DNA of 64,000 bases from Actinoplanes lobatus (GCF_014205215.1 NZ_JACHNC010000001.1:5700501-5764500), one strand, 5' to 3'. Counted from the stretch's first letter, positions 16,650 through 24,884 are shown. Notes: generated from the sequence alone by a model not told the origin. Made by a program: numbers and translations.

Positions 16650-18389
16650 ATGGCTGTCATGTTCGAACAGTTCCAGATCGTGACCGACCCGGTGGCCGGC
16701 TCCGTCGCGCTCTCCGCGATCTTCGCCGCGCTGCCACTGCTGACGCTGTTCGTGCTGCTCGGTGTGGTACGGATGCGGGCCTGGCTGGCCGGGCTCGTCT
16801 CGCTCGGCGTGGCCCTCGTGGTGGCGGTCGCCGTCTACTCGATGCCGGCCGGGCAGGCGCTGCTGTCGGCCAGTGAGGGGGCGGCGTTCGGCTTCTTCCC
16901 GATCCTGTGGATCGTCATCAACGCGATCTGGGTGTACAACCTGACCGTCGTGAGCGGACACTTCGACGTGCTGCGCCGGTCGATGGAACGGGTCAGCCCG
17001 GACATGCGGATCCAGGCGATCATCGTGGCCTTCTGCTTCGGGGCGCTTCTGGAAGCCCTGGCCGGATTCGGTACGCCGGTGGCGGTGACCGTGGTGATGC
17101 TGATGGCGCTCGGGTTCCGGCCGTTGCGGGCCGCCGCCGTGGCGCTGATCGCCAACACGGCGCCGGTCGCGTACGGGGCGCTGGCCACCCCGATCGTCAC
17201 GCTCGGCACGGTGACGTCCGGGGCGGTGGCCGATCCGCGGCTGAACACCGACACCCTCGGTGCGATGGTCGGCCGGCAGACCCCGATCCTGGCGGTCGTC
17301 GTACCCCTGGTGCTGGTGGCCGTGGTCGACGGGCGCCGCGGCGTGCGGCAGACCTGGCCGGTCGCCCTGGTCGCGGGCCTGACGTTCGGTGTCGGGCAGT
17401 TCGTGGCGTCGAACTACGTCTCGGTGCCGCTCACCGACATCATCGCCGCCCTGGTGTCGGCCGCGGCGGTGGTCCTGCTGCTGCGCGTCTGGCGGCCGTC
17501 CGAGTCGCCCGACCTGCACGCCACCGCCCCGGAAGCCGATCCGGACCGGCCCGCCGCGGCTACCGCGGGCGACCCGGCGGAGGCGGGTGGCGACCGGGTG
17601 CCGGCCGGGGCGGCGACGGCTACGGAGGTGCGGCGGGATCCGCCGGTGGAGGTGTTCCGCGCGTACGCGCCGTATCTGATCATCATCGTGATCTTCTCGA
17701 TCGCGAATCTGGGGCCGGTCAAGGAGGCGCTGGCGCAGGAGCCGTGGACGGTGGTGTTCCCGTGGCCGGGGCTGGACGTGCTGGGCGCCAACGGCAAGCC
17801 GCTGTCCTCGACGAACTTCACCTTCGGATGGCTGCCCGCGGCCGGCACGCTGATGATCCTGGCGGGCATCCTCACGGCGCTGGTGCTGCGGATCCGGCCG
17901 GGTGCGGCGGTCCGGGCCTACGGGCGTACGTATGTCGAGTTGCGCCACGCGATCGTGACCGTGATGGCGGTGCTGGCTCTCGCGTACGTCCTGAATCAGT
18001 CTGGCCAGACCGCGACGTTGGGTGCGCTTTTCGCCCAGGCCGGCGTGGTGTTCGTGTTCCTGTCGTCGATCCTGGGGTGGATCGGTGTGGCGGTGACCGG
18101 TTCGGACACGTCGTCGAACGCGCTGTTCGGCGCGTTGCAGGTGCAGACGGCGGCGCAGGCGGGCCTGGATCCGGTGCTGCTGGCCGCGGCGAACTCGTCC
18201 GGCGGCGTGCTCGGCAAGATGATCAGCCCGCAGAACCTGGCGATCGCGGCGTCGGCGGTCGGCATGGCCGGCAAGGAGGGCGACATCTTCCGCCGGGTGG
18301 TCGGCTGGAGCCTGGTGCTGCTGTTGTTCATGTGTGTGCTGGTGACGTTGCAGGGCACTCCGGTGCTCGACTGGATGGTGCCGCGGTAG
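16650..18389 (+). CDS. lctP: L-lactate permease (LctP family)
   Basis: A 579-residue inner-membrane protein of the lactate/glycolate permease family, probably a proton symporter. More than a dozen hydrophobic helices are visible. Family stretches include ILWIVINAIWVYN, FGALLEALAGFGTPVAV and NTAPVAYGALATPI in the first half, and GSDTSSNALFGALQ and ISPQNLAIAASAVG in the second. A polar loop rich in Ala, Pro and Glu lies near residues 285-335. ATG at 16650 or 16659 could be the start; neither has a clear ribosome site. The last ten codons and the stop are repeated 108 bp downstream. No lactate dehydrogenase gene is adjacent. Confidence 0.9.
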   Translation: MAVMFEQFQIVTDPVAGSVALSAIFAALPLLTLFVLLGVVRMRAWLAGLVSLGVALVVAVAVYSMPAGQALLSASEGAAFGFFPILWIVINAIWVYNLTVVSGHFDVLRRSMERVSPDMRIQAIIVAFCFGALLEALAGFGTPVAVTVVMLMALGFRPLRAAAVALIANTAPVAYGALATPIVTLGTVTSGAVADPRLNTDTLGAMVGRQTPILAVVVPLVLVAVVDGRRGVRQTWPVALVAGLTFGVGQFVASNYVSVPLTDIIAALVSAAAVVLLLRVWRPSESPDLHATAPEADPDRPAAATAGDPAEAGGDRVPAGAATATEVRRDPPVEVFRAYAPYLIIIVIFSIANLGPVKEALAQEPWTVVFPWPGLDVLGANGKPLSSTNFTFGWLPAAGTLMILAGILTALVLRIRPGAAVRAYGRTYVELRHAIVTVMAVLALAYVLNQSGQTATLGALFAQAGVVFVFLSSILGWIGVAVTGSDTSSNALFGALQVQTAAQAGLDPVLLAAANSSGGVLGKMISPQNLAIAASAVGMAGKEGDIFRRVVGWSLVLLLFMCVLVTLQGTPVLDWMVPR

Positions 18390-18567
18390 AGGGGGAGTGC
18401 CGGAGCGCATTGCCCATCGGCGGCGCCGGTTTCGTGTGCGCCGATCTTGGACGCTGGGCAATGCACTCCGGTGCTCGACTGGATGGTGCCGCGGTAGAGG
18501 GGGAGTGCCGGAGCGCATTGCCCATCGGCGGCGCCGGTTTCGTGTGCGCCGATCTTGGACGCTGGGC
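18355..18567 (+). repeat. 108-bp perfect tandem duplication across lctP stop
   Basis: The unit starting GCACTCCGGTGCTCGACTGG at 18355 recurs at 18463 with no visible difference up to 18567. Each unit holds the last codons of lctP, the TAG stop and about 75 bp of downstream sequence. The second copy of the coding tail is an orphan. Confidence 0.95.
18400..18471 (+). terminator. Nested hairpin after lctP
   Basis: CCGGAGCGCATTGCCC (18400-18415) pairs with GGGCAATGCACTCCGG (18456-18471), 15 of 16 positions. ATCGGCG/CGCCGAT form an inner stem. The right arm runs into the second copy of the duplication. Likely transcription termination or RNA stabilisation. Confidence 0.55.
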
Positions 18568-18603
18568 CACCGAATCCGGTGGTCAAACGTCCAAGATCGG
18601 CGC
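18546..18603. terminator. Compound hairpin in the lctP-nitroreductase gap
   Basis: Perfect 16-bp stem GCGCCGATCTTGGACG / CGTCCAAGATCGGCGC enclosing a second perfect stem CCACCG-AATC-CGGTGG (18567-18582). It lies between convergent genes, so it could act as a bidirectional terminator or be a dispersed palindromic element. No U tract. Confidence 0.6.
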
Positions 18604-18689
18604 GGGCGTGCGCGGTGGCGCGGCCAGCGCGAGGGCGAGCAGGCCGTCGGCGCGGGCTCGTCCCCGGGGGTACGGAGTCAAGGGTGCGG

Positions 18690-19646
18690 TCATGCACCCG
18701 TGAGGCCGTAGTGGGTGGTTTCTGTCTCCGGTCGCCGTGGGGCGGCCGGGGGCGGGCCGTCGTCGACCGGGTAGCCGAGGCGGACGACCAGGTAGGGGTG
18801 GCCGGTGGTGCCGATGAGGGTGGTGAGGATGGAGCGGGGCCAGGGGGTTTCGACGAGTTCGCTCATTGGGGAGCAGGCGACGCCGCGGACGGTGGCGGTG
18901 AGCAGCAGGGCGGAGAGGGCGGCTCCGGCGCGCAACCAGTCGTCGGGGTCGTCGCTGTGCAGGACGACGTAGCGGGCGCCGATGTCGGAGGCGGCGGCGG
19001 AGACGGAGAAGCCGCCGGTGGAGCCGGGTGCGAAGTCGCGCATCGGGACGCGGCGCAGGGTGTCGGTGGCGGCGGTGGCCGCGGGGACGCCGTCGCCGTA
19101 TTCGGTGGGGCGGTCGGTCCAGGTGGCGACTTCGGCACGCAGTCCGGGGCGGTGGGCGGCGTCGGAGGCGGCGCGGGAGGTGGCGGCGGCCAGCAGGGGG
19201 AGCTCGTCACGGCGTACCGGGCGCAGGTGGAGGCCTTGGGCGGCGACGGCTTTGCGCAGGTCGGCGATGATCTCGTCGCCGGGGGTCTGTGAGCCGAAGG
19301 CTCGCCGGTCGGTGCGCCGGTGGGTGATGGCGGCGGCGAGATCGGTGTGGCGGGGTGTGTCGGGCGGGCCGAGGGTGAGGCGGGCGAGGGGGTCGGTGCC
19401 GCGTTCGACGGTGACCTGCCAGCCCTGTGCCTGGATGGCGACGGTCGCGTGGTGCAGTGCGGCGCCGCAACTGAGCAGCATGAGGTGGTGGTCGGGGTCG
19501 AGGTACGGCAGTGCCCTGGTGGTGTCCGGGCGCAGTTCGGCGGTGTGCCGGCCGATGTGCCACTGCCAGGGTTGGGTGTTGAGGATCGACGGCGCGTGCC
19601 GGGCGAGGCGTGCGGCGTGTGCGAGGACTGCCGTGCGGGACGTCAT
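18690..19646 (-). CDS. Acg-family nitroreductase-like FMN protein
   Basis: A 318-residue member of the Acg (Rv2032-like) branch of the nitroreductase fold. It has the opening ARHAPSILNTQPW, where the family's Ser-x-x-N-x-Q-P-W contacts flavin, a central HRRTDRRAF stretch, and the C-terminal ACSPMSELVETP segment. Family members bind FMN but many lack measurable nitroreductase activity, and in mycobacteria they belong to the DosR dormancy regulon. Here a DosR-like box sits 36 bases upstream of the ATG, the same spacing as in cydA. The hexamer CACCCT six bases before the ATG hints at a leaderless start. A second member is at 33332-34297. Confidence 0.85.
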   Translation of the reverse strand: MTSRTAVLAHAARLARHAPSILNTQPWQWHIGRHTAELRPDTTRALPYLDPDHHLMLLSCGAALHHATVAIQAQGWQVTVERGTDPLARLTLGPPDTPRHTDLAAAITHRRTDRRAFGSQTPGDEIIADLRKAVAAQGLHLRPVRRDELPLLAAATSRAASDAAHRPGLRAEVATWTDRPTEYGDGVPAATAATDTLRRVPMRDFAPGSTGGFSVSAAASDIGARYVVLHSDDPDDWLRAGAALSALLLTATVRGVACSPMSELVETPWPRSILTTLIGTTGHPYLVVRLGYPVDDGPPPAAPRRPETETTHYGLTGA

Positions 19647-19652
19647 GGTTTC

Positions 19653-19658
19653 AGGGTG
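19653..19658 (-). promoter_or_regulatory. Possible -10 for nitroreductase gene
   Basis: Minus strand CACCCT, exactly six bases before the ATG at 19646. It is a weaker match to TANNNT than the other leaderless sites in the window. Confidence 0.3.
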
Positions 19659-19681
19659 GGCCGTCCGGTGCGGTGCGGGCA

Positions 19682-19695
19682 GGGTCGGAGGTCCC
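19682..19695 (-). promoter_or_regulatory. DosR/DevR-like box upstream of nitroreductase
   Basis: Minus strand GGGACCTCCGACCC, 36 bases before the start codon. It differs from the cydA box at two of 14 positions. Confidence 0.5.
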
Positions 19696-19894
19696 GGTTG
19701 TCGCGCCGCCGGCGAGTTCGTCGCGTGGACCGGTCTGGAGGCGCGCGGTGAGGACGACGTGGAGTTGCGTGAGGTGATCGTTCACATGATCGAGCATGCT
19801 GATCCGCCGCGTGAGCGCATCGATGGGCGGCGGGGTCGGTGAGGGTTTTGTGAAGGTTCCGTGTGCCGGGTCGCGGCGGGTTCGGGGGCGTGCC

Positions 19895-19900
19895 TAGGTT
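19895..19900 (+). promoter_or_regulatory. -10 hexamer for leaderless vanZ-like gene
   Basis: TAGGTT, six bases, then ATG at 19907. No ribosome-binding site. Confidence 0.5.
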
Positions 19901-19906
19901 GCGGTC

Positions 19907-20485
19907 ATGAGTGCGGGGGACTGGTTCGGGACGATCACCGGGGTGGTGGCGATCACGGTGGCGGTGCTGCCGGTGGTGGTGCTGGGAGTGTGGTTGCTGG
20001 CGCGCCGGCGGCGGGCCGCGGGTGTGGTGCGGCCGGGGTGGCGGTCGCTGGCGGAGGTGGGGATCGTCTACGGGACGGTGCCGTGGGTGTGGATGATCCT
20101 GACGCCGGGTGGCCGGGCCGGTGAGGTCGCCGGCCGGGTGAGCCTGGTGCCGCTGCGGGATCTGGTCCACGTTTTCGCGGGCGGGTGGCTCACCATCGTG
20201 GTTCAGGTGGTGGCGAATCTGCTGGTGTTCGCGGCGGTGGGCCTGTTCGGGCCGGTGCTGTTCCCGGCGTTGCGGTCGGTGCCGCGGGTGCTGGTGGTCG
20301 CGGCGGCCGCGTCGTTGCTGTTGGAGGCCGGCCAGTATGTGTTGCGGCTGGACCGGGTGTCCTCGGTGGACGACGTGCTGCTGAATGCGGCGGGCGCCGG
20401 GTTGGCGGCGCTGGTGTCGCGGCGGTGGTGGCGGGCTCCGGCTACAGGGATGCCAGCCAGGTGTGTCCCGGATGCACGCGGTTGA
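19907..20485 (+). CDS. VanZ-family membrane protein
   Basis: A 192-residue membrane protein with about five hydrophobic segments and the VanZ-like core: NLLVFAAVGLFGP, then LLLEAGQYVLRLDRVSSVDDVLLNAAGA, in which E, Q, D-x-x-S-x-D-D-V-x-x-N are the conserved family positions. VanZ homologues are widespread and are not in themselves evidence of glycopeptide resistance; no vanHAX genes are present. The ATG at 19907 is preceded by a -10-like hexamer at leaderless spacing. Its 3' end overlaps the convergent nucleotidyltransferase gene by 44 bp. Confidence 0.8.
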   Translation: MSAGDWFGTITGVVAITVAVLPVVVLGVWLLARRRRAAGVVRPGWRSLAEVGIVYGTVPWVWMILTPGGRAGEVAGRVSLVPLRDLVHVFAGGWLTIVVQVVANLLVFAAVGLFGPVLFPALRSVPRVLVVAAAASLLLEAGQYVLRLDRVSSVDDVLLNAAGAGLAALVSRRWWRAPATGMPARCVPDARG

Positions 20486-21083
20486 GCAGGCGGGCCAGGG
20501 TTGTACGGCGGGCCGGTGACAGCAGCGGCAGGGTGCCGTCGAAGTCGGCCTGGTCCTTCGGGCGGCGGTGTTTGGCCTTGAAGAGCAGGACGAGTTCGGG
20601 CCGCAGGTAGGGGATCCGGTCCAGGGTGTGTTCGATGATGTCGGGGTAGGGCAGCCGGATCGTCTCGTCGCGGCGGCAGATCCAGGTCGGGCCGTCGTGT
20701 GGTTCGCGGAAGACGTCGACGAGGTAGTCGCCGGTGGCCGGGTCGCGTAGCCAGGTCTGGTGGGTGGCGTTCAGGGCCTGCGGTGACGGCGACTGCCAGA
20801 TCCGGGCGTCGCCGACGGCGTCGAAGGTGTAGCCGGGGAACCGGTCGCGGATCTGCGGGAAGTGGGCGGCGGGGACGGCGATCTCGAGGTCGTGGTGGTG
20901 GCGGGTCTGCTCGCCGCGGAACAGGTCGAGGGCCCAGCCGGCCGCGACACACCAGGGTGCGGGGGTGCCGGCCAGGCGTTGGGTGATGTCGGCCGGGGTC
21001 CAGCAGCGGGCCCAGCGGGCTTCGAGGGCCGCGATGTCCTCGGCGGCGACGGGGATGCCGCCGCCGGGCGGTCGGTCACTCAT
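20442..21083 (-). CDS. Nucleotidyltransferase-superfamily protein
   Basis: A 213-residue protein resembling the aminoglycoside adenylyltransferase (ANT(2'')/LinB-like) branch of the nucleotidyltransferase fold. WCVAAGWALDLFRGEQTRHHHDLEIAV contains the expected GG/GW helix and metal-binding acidic pair (DLE), and a later Asp occurs in YLVDVF. The C-terminal LRPELVLLFKAKHRRPKDQADF is also typical. I start it at ATG 21083 (TATCGT lies six bases upstream) rather than at the more upstream in-frame ATG, which would run into repeated copies of the neighbouring gene's tail. Resistance cannot be claimed from sequence. Confidence 0.72.
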   Translation of the reverse strand: MSDRPPGGGIPVAAEDIAALEARWARCWTPADITQRLAGTPAPWCVAAGWALDLFRGEQTRHHHDLEIAVPAAHFPQIRDRFPGYTFDAVGDARIWQSPSPQALNATHQTWLRDPATGDYLVDVFREPHDGPTWICRRDETIRLPYPDIIEHTLDRIPYLRPELVLLFKAKHRRPKDQADFDGTLPLLSPARRTTLARLLNRVHPGHTWLASL

Positions 21084-21089
21084 CCGCCG

Positions 21090-21095
21090 ACGATA
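21090..21095 (-). promoter_or_regulatory. -10 hexamer for leaderless nucleotidyltransferase
   Basis: Minus strand TATCGT, then six bases, then ATG at 21083. Confidence 0.5.
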
Positions 21096-21106
21096 GCCGC
21101 GGTGCC

Positions 21107-21273
21107 GGTCAAGCACGGTCGGCGATGACGCGGAGAGGGCGGCGGTGTCGGCGTTGCGGGTGGTCAAGCATGGTCGGCGAGGACGTGGGAGAGGGCGGCG
21201 GCGTCGGCGTCGTGGGTGGTCAGGCGAGGTCGGCGATGATGCGGGAGAGGGTGACGGTGTCGGCCTCGTAGGC
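21107..21273 (-). repeat. Three imperfect 55/56-bp copies of a gene 3' end
   Basis: Units begin at 21107, 21162 and 21218. Each contains GGTCAAGC or GGTCAGGC (carrying a TGA on the minus strand), then GGTCGGCGA, GGAGAGGG and GTGTCGGC/GCGTCGGC. The unit at 21218 is the real end of the metallophosphoesterase gene; the other two are diverged copies of the same tail, each with its own stop. Confidence 0.85.
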
Positions 21274-22098
21274 GGTTTCGCCCTGGTGGGGGTCGCGGGC
21301 GTGCAGGGTGTGCAGGATCGGGGCGGTGGGGACGGACAGGTCGGCGAGGGTGGCGGAGGCGCCGCGGACGGCGCGTTCGGTGCCGGGGGTGGCGGTCAGG
21401 TCGATGCGGTTGACGACGCCGGGGGTGACCCAGGTGGGTACGCCGCCGAGCAGGCCGAAGATCTGCAGGTGGAAGTGGCCGCAGAGGATCAGGCGTACGT
21501 CGGTGCCGGTGATCACGGTGGACAGTGCGGCCGGGTCGCGCAGGCCGAGGTGGTGCTGGACGGCGACGCCGGGGACGGCGATCGGCGGGTGGTGGAAGGC
21601 CAGGGTGGTGCCGTTGGGGGCGGGGGTGGCGAGCAGGTCGGCGAGCCAGTCGAGTTGGGTGGCGCTGATCCGGCCGGAGCCCTTGCCGGGGATGAGCGAG
21701 TCGAGGGTGACGATGCGGTGGCCGGCGATGGTGGTGGTGGCGGCGCGTTCGCCGGTGGGGGAGCCGAGGTGGTCGGCGGGCAGGGGGTGGCCGTCGGGGC
21801 CGAGGTGGCCGGTGCCGAGGATCCTGGTGAAGGCGGCGCGTTCGTCGTGGTTGCCGGTGGTGTAGAGGGCGGGGATGCCGCGGGGGCCGGTGAACTCGGC
21901 GATGATGGCGCGGGTGTCGGTGTAGGCCTCGGGGGTGCCGTCGTCGGCGATGTCGCCGGTGATCACGACGGCGTCGAGGCCGGGGATCTGGCGGCAGTCG
22001 TGCAGGATGCGGCGCAGGGATTCGCGGGGGTCGACGCCCGTGCGGTTGGGGCCGGGGTCGCGGGTGACGTGGGTGTCCGACAGGTGAAGGATGCGCAC
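21220..22098 (-). CDS. CpdA-like metallophosphoesterase
   Basis: A 292-residue calcineurin-like phosphoesterase with all metal-binding motifs in order: HLSDTHV, VVITGDIADDG, YTTGNHDE, LAFHHPP and LCGHFHLQ. Spacing and length match class III cAMP phosphodiesterases (CpdA/Rv0805-like), but cyclic-nucleotide, phospholipid or other phosphodiester substrates are possible. I chose GTG at 22098 (V-R-I-L-H-L) because TAGCGT lies exactly six bases upstream; GTG at 22104 is an alternative that adds two residues. The 3' end is tandemly multiplied (21107-21273). Confidence 0.85.
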   Translation of the reverse strand: MRILHLSDTHVTRDPGPNRTGVDPRESLRRILHDCRQIPGLDAVVITGDIADDGTPEAYTDTRAIIAEFTGPRGIPALYTTGNHDERAAFTRILGTGHLGPDGHPLPADHLGSPTGERAATTTIAGHRIVTLDSLIPGKGSGRISATQLDWLADLLATPAPNGTTLAFHHPPIAVPGVAVQHHLGLRDPAALSTVITGTDVRLILCGHFHLQIFGLLGGVPTWVTPGVVNRIDLTATPGTERAVRGASATLADLSVPTAPILHTLHARDPHQGETAYEADTVTLSRIIADLA

Positions 22099-22104
22099 GT
22101 TCAC

Positions 22105-22110
22105 ACGCTA
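22105..22110 (-). promoter_or_regulatory. -10 hexamer for leaderless phosphoesterase
   Basis: Minus strand TAGCGT, then GTGAAC, then GTG at 22098. Confidence 0.5.
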
Positions 22111-22280
22111 GGCAGAGGTGTAAACAAGGCTCAACGGTGTTTCCCGGGAGCTGGACCACCGATCTGCGCCCGGCGGGCGCGGCACGGGCGTGCGCGGGCA
22201 GGTGCTCGCGTGGTGCCGGCGGGACGGCCGGGGATGCGGCCGGGGGCGGCGAACGCCCGTACCGGAAACGGGGTTGATCT

Positions 22281-23495
22281 TCAGCGGTTGAGCCAGCGCA
22301 GCGGGTCGCCGATGACGTCGTGGATGACCGAGCGGGCGGCGCCGATGGCGGGGGCTTCGGGGCCGTAGGTGGCGACTTCGACGGTGGGGCGGGCCCAGGG
22401 TGCGCCGAGGAACTGGGTGGCGACCTCCCGTTCGACTTCGGGGGCGATCCAGGGGGCCAGGTCGCGGTAGATGCCGCCGAGGACGACGTGGCCGAGGTCG
22501 AGCAGGTTGAGGCAGTTCGCGAGGGTGGCGCCGAGGACCTCGCCGGCGCGGGTGAGGGCGGCGAGGGTGGCCGGGTCGCCGGAGCGGGCGCGGTCGGCGA
22601 TGAGGGTGATGGTGGGGCGTACGCCGAGGGCGGTGCCGGGGTCGGAGGAGACGCCGGCGGCGCGCAGGATGGCCTCCTGGCCGGCATAGCGTTCGAGGCA
22701 GCCGCGGCGTCCGCAGGGGCATGGCGGGCCGTTGCGGTCGACGGTGAGGTGGCCGATCTCGCCGGACCATCCGTGGGTGCCGCGGTAGAGGCGGCCGTCC
22801 AGGACGATGCCGGCGCCGACGCCGATCTGGCCGCTGACGTAGAGGTAGTTGGCGCGGGCGTGCAGCAGGCCCGGTTCGGAGAGGGCGGCGAAGTTGGCCT
22901 CGTTGTCGAGCAGGCCGTGGACGTCGGCGGGGAGGACTTCGGTGACGGCGAGGTCGCGCCAGCCGAGGTTGGGGGCGAGGGTGACGGTGGCGCGGTCGCG
23001 GTCGACGATGCCGGGGACCGCGATGGCGCTGCCGCAGAGGGTGAGTTCGTTGGCGCGGGCGGCGGCGTGGGCGGCGCGGGAGAGCGTGTTGATGCGGTCG
23101 AGGATCTCGGTCATGGTGTGGCCGCGCTGGTCCTCGGCGACGACGTGCTTGTAGCGGACGGCGCCGGTGAGGTCGACGACGCAGACGGCGGTGTAGTCGA
23201 CGTTGACGTCGACGCCGAGGCCGGCGGGGCCGTCGTCGCGCAGGGCGAGGGCGGTGGCGGGGCGGCCTGCGCGGGCGCGTGGGGTGGCGCCGGTCTCTTT
23301 CACGAGACCACCCGTGATCAGCTCGTCGATCAGGCTGGAAGCTGTGGACCGGTTGAGGCCGGTGCGGGCGGCGATGTCGGCCCGGGAGATCTGTCCGGAG
23401 GCGTCGGCGACGTGGCGCAGGGCCAGTGACAGGTGGGTGGCGCGCGGGTTGACCGCGGTCGTGTCGTGACGCCGTCGGACGGTTCCGGCATGCAT
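22281..23495 (-). CDS. ROK-family transcriptional regulator
   Basis: A 404-residue sugar-responsive regulator of the NagC/XylR type. The winged helix-turn-helix (SRADIAARTGLNRSTASSLIDEL) is at residues ~35-60 and the ROK sugar-kinase-like domain follows, with GQIGVGAGIVLDG, GWSGEIGHLTV and the zinc-binding CPCGRRGCLE. The ATG at 23495 is preferred to one 11 codons upstream because GAGAGGAG stands just before it. It is divergent from the CUT2 sugar transporter and is very likely its repressor (inference from arrangement). Candidate operators lie in the 270-bp gap. Confidence 0.87.
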   Translation of the reverse strand: MHAGTVRRRHDTTAVNPRATHLSLALRHVADASGQISRADIAARTGLNRSTASSLIDELITGGLVKETGATPRARAGRPATALALRDDGPAGLGVDVNVDYTAVCVVDLTGAVRYKHVVAEDQRGHTMTEILDRINTLSRAAHAAARANELTLCGSAIAVPGIVDRDRATVTLAPNLGWRDLAVTEVLPADVHGLLDNEANFAALSEPGLLHARANYLYVSGQIGVGAGIVLDGRLYRGTHGWSGEIGHLTVDRNGPPCPCGRRGCLERYAGQEAILRAAGVSSDPGTALGVRPTITLIADRARSGDPATLAALTRAGEVLGATLANCLNLLDLGHVVLGGIYRDLAPWIAPEVEREVATQFLGAPWARPTVEVATYGPEAPAIGAARSVIHDVIGDPLRWLNR

Positions 23496-23691
23496 CGCGG
23501 CTCCTCTCACGCGTCGTGCAGACACCATAGCGGTCCGTGTAATTCGGGACCCGAGCAGTTATGTCACCAGGGCCAACAAATACGATGGTCACTCTGGGTT
23601 AATCCTAACGGCACTTAAGCCCGTTTTCTTCACGGTGAGTGTTACGCAGCCGTTACGAACCCCCGCGTGAAAGATGATCGCGATACCCGTA

Positions 23692-23708
23692 TGTTGTGCC
23701 CAGCAACA
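23692..23708. promoter_or_regulatory. Candidate ROK operator before sugar transporter
   Basis: TGTTG-(7)-CAACA inverted repeat overlapping a possible -10 (TATGTT at 23690). It is well placed for repression of the transporter. A second small palindrome, TCGGGACCCGA, is at 23544-23554 nearer the regulator. Confidence 0.4.
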
Positions 23709-23765
23709 AATCGAAGCCTCAGTGGCCCGCCGTTGTCGCGGGCCCTATAGAAAGGAGACGTCGAG

Positions 23766-24875
23766 GTGTCCAAGAACTTCCGGGTCCTCGCGTCCGTCGC
23801 GATCGCCGCTTCGCTGGCCGCGACCTCCGCTTGCAGCAACACCCGCGACGAGGAGGCCTCGTCCGCCTCCACCTCGAACCTGATCGGCATCGCGATGCCG
23901 CAGAAGAGCCTCGAGCGCTGGAACAAGGACGGCTCGCACCTCGACGAGATCCTCAAGAAGGCGGGCTACGAGACCTCGCTGCAGCACGCCGACAGCGTCG
24001 AGCAGCAGATCACGCAGATCCAGAACATGATCAACCAGAACCCGAAGGTTCTGGTCGTCGCCTCCATCGACGGCACCGCTCTGGCGCCGGCGCTGGAGAA
24101 GGCCGCCGAGAAGAAGGTCAAGGTCATCGCGTATGACCGGCTGATCAACTCGACCCCGAACGTCGACTTCTACGCGACCTTCGACAACTACCTGGTCGGC
24201 AAGCTCCAGGGTCAGTTCATCGAGGAGAAGCTGGGCCTCAAGGACGGCAAGGGCCCGTTCAACCTCGAGGCGTTCGCCGGCTCCGCCGACGACAACAACG
24301 CCAAGTTCTTCTTCTCCGGCGCGTGGGACGTCCTCAAGCCGTACATCGACAGCGGCAAGCTGGTCATCCCGTCGGGCAAGAAGCCGGCCACCAACGAGCA
24401 GTGGACCACCGTGTCCGTTCAGGGTTGGAAGACCGAGACCGCGCAGTCCGAGATGGACAACCGCCTGAACTCGTTCTACACCGGCGGCAAGAAGGTCAAC
24501 GTCGTCCTGTCCCCGAACGACTCGCTGGCGCTGGGCATCGCGCAGTCGCTGGAGAGCAAGGGCTACAAGCCGGGCGCCGACTACCCGATCATCACCGGTC
24601 AGGACGCCGACCTGGCGAACACCAAGAACGTTCTCGCCGACAAGCAGTCGATGACCGTCTGGAAGGACACCCGCACCCTGGGTGACCAGGTCGCCAAGAT
24701 GATCGACGCGATCGTCAAGGGCGGCACCGTCGAGGTCAACGACGAGAAGACCTACAACAACGGTGTCAAGGTCGTCCCGTCGTTCCTGCTCCCGCCGGTC
24801 GTCGTCACCAAGGACGACGTCAAGACCAAGCTGGTCGACTCCGGCTTCTACACCGCCGACAAGCTCGGCCTGTAA
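23766..24875 (+). CDS. CUT2 sugar ABC transporter substrate-binding lipoprotein
   Basis: A 369-residue secreted lipoprotein resembling ChvE/XylF multiple-sugar binding proteins. The signal peptide ends in a lipobox (TSACSN), so Cys near residue 23 should be lipidated. The mature part shows QNPKVLVVASIDGTAL, VIAYDRLI, NVVLSPNDSLALGIA and the hinge-region ITGQDADL, as in periplasmic-binding-protein type 1 sugar receptors. GTG at 23766 has AAAGGAG nine bases upstream. It is first in a three-gene operon and is followed by a strong hairpin, which would give it the usual excess of mRNA over the membrane genes. The sugar is likely a pentose or hexose such as xylose, arabinose, glucose or galactose. 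Confidence 0.9.
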   Translation: MSKNFRVLASVAIAASLAATSACSNTRDEEASSASTSNLIGIAMPQKSLERWNKDGSHLDEILKKAGYETSLQHADSVEQQITQIQNMINQNPKVLVVASIDGTALAPALEKAAEKKVKVIAYDRLINSTPNVDFYATFDNYLVGKLQGQFIEEKLGLKDGKGPFNLEAFAGSADDNNAKFFFSGAWDVLKPYIDSGKLVIPSGKKPATNEQWTTVSVQGWKTETAQSEMDNRLNSFYTGGKKVNVVLSPNDSLALGIAQSLESKGYKPGADYPIITGQDADLANTKNVLADKQSMTVWKDTRTLGDQVAKMIDAIVKGGTVEVNDEKTYNNGVKVVPSFLLPPVVVTKDDVKTKLVDSGFYTADKLGL

Positions 24876-24884
24876 GCCTCCCGT

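Noticed and set aside
19907..20485. Glycopeptide-resistance locus based on the VanZ-like protein
   Set aside because: No vanH, vanA, vanX or VanRS-like genes nearby; VanZ-domain proteins are common and not diagnostic.
20442..21167. Longer nucleotidyltransferase starting at 21167
   Set aside because: The extra 28 residues are encoded by the diverged copies of the neighbouring gene's tail; ATG 21083 has a -10 at leaderless spacing.
21107..21273. CRISPR array
   Set aside because: The three units are contiguous with no variable spacers and derive from the end of an adjacent protein gene.
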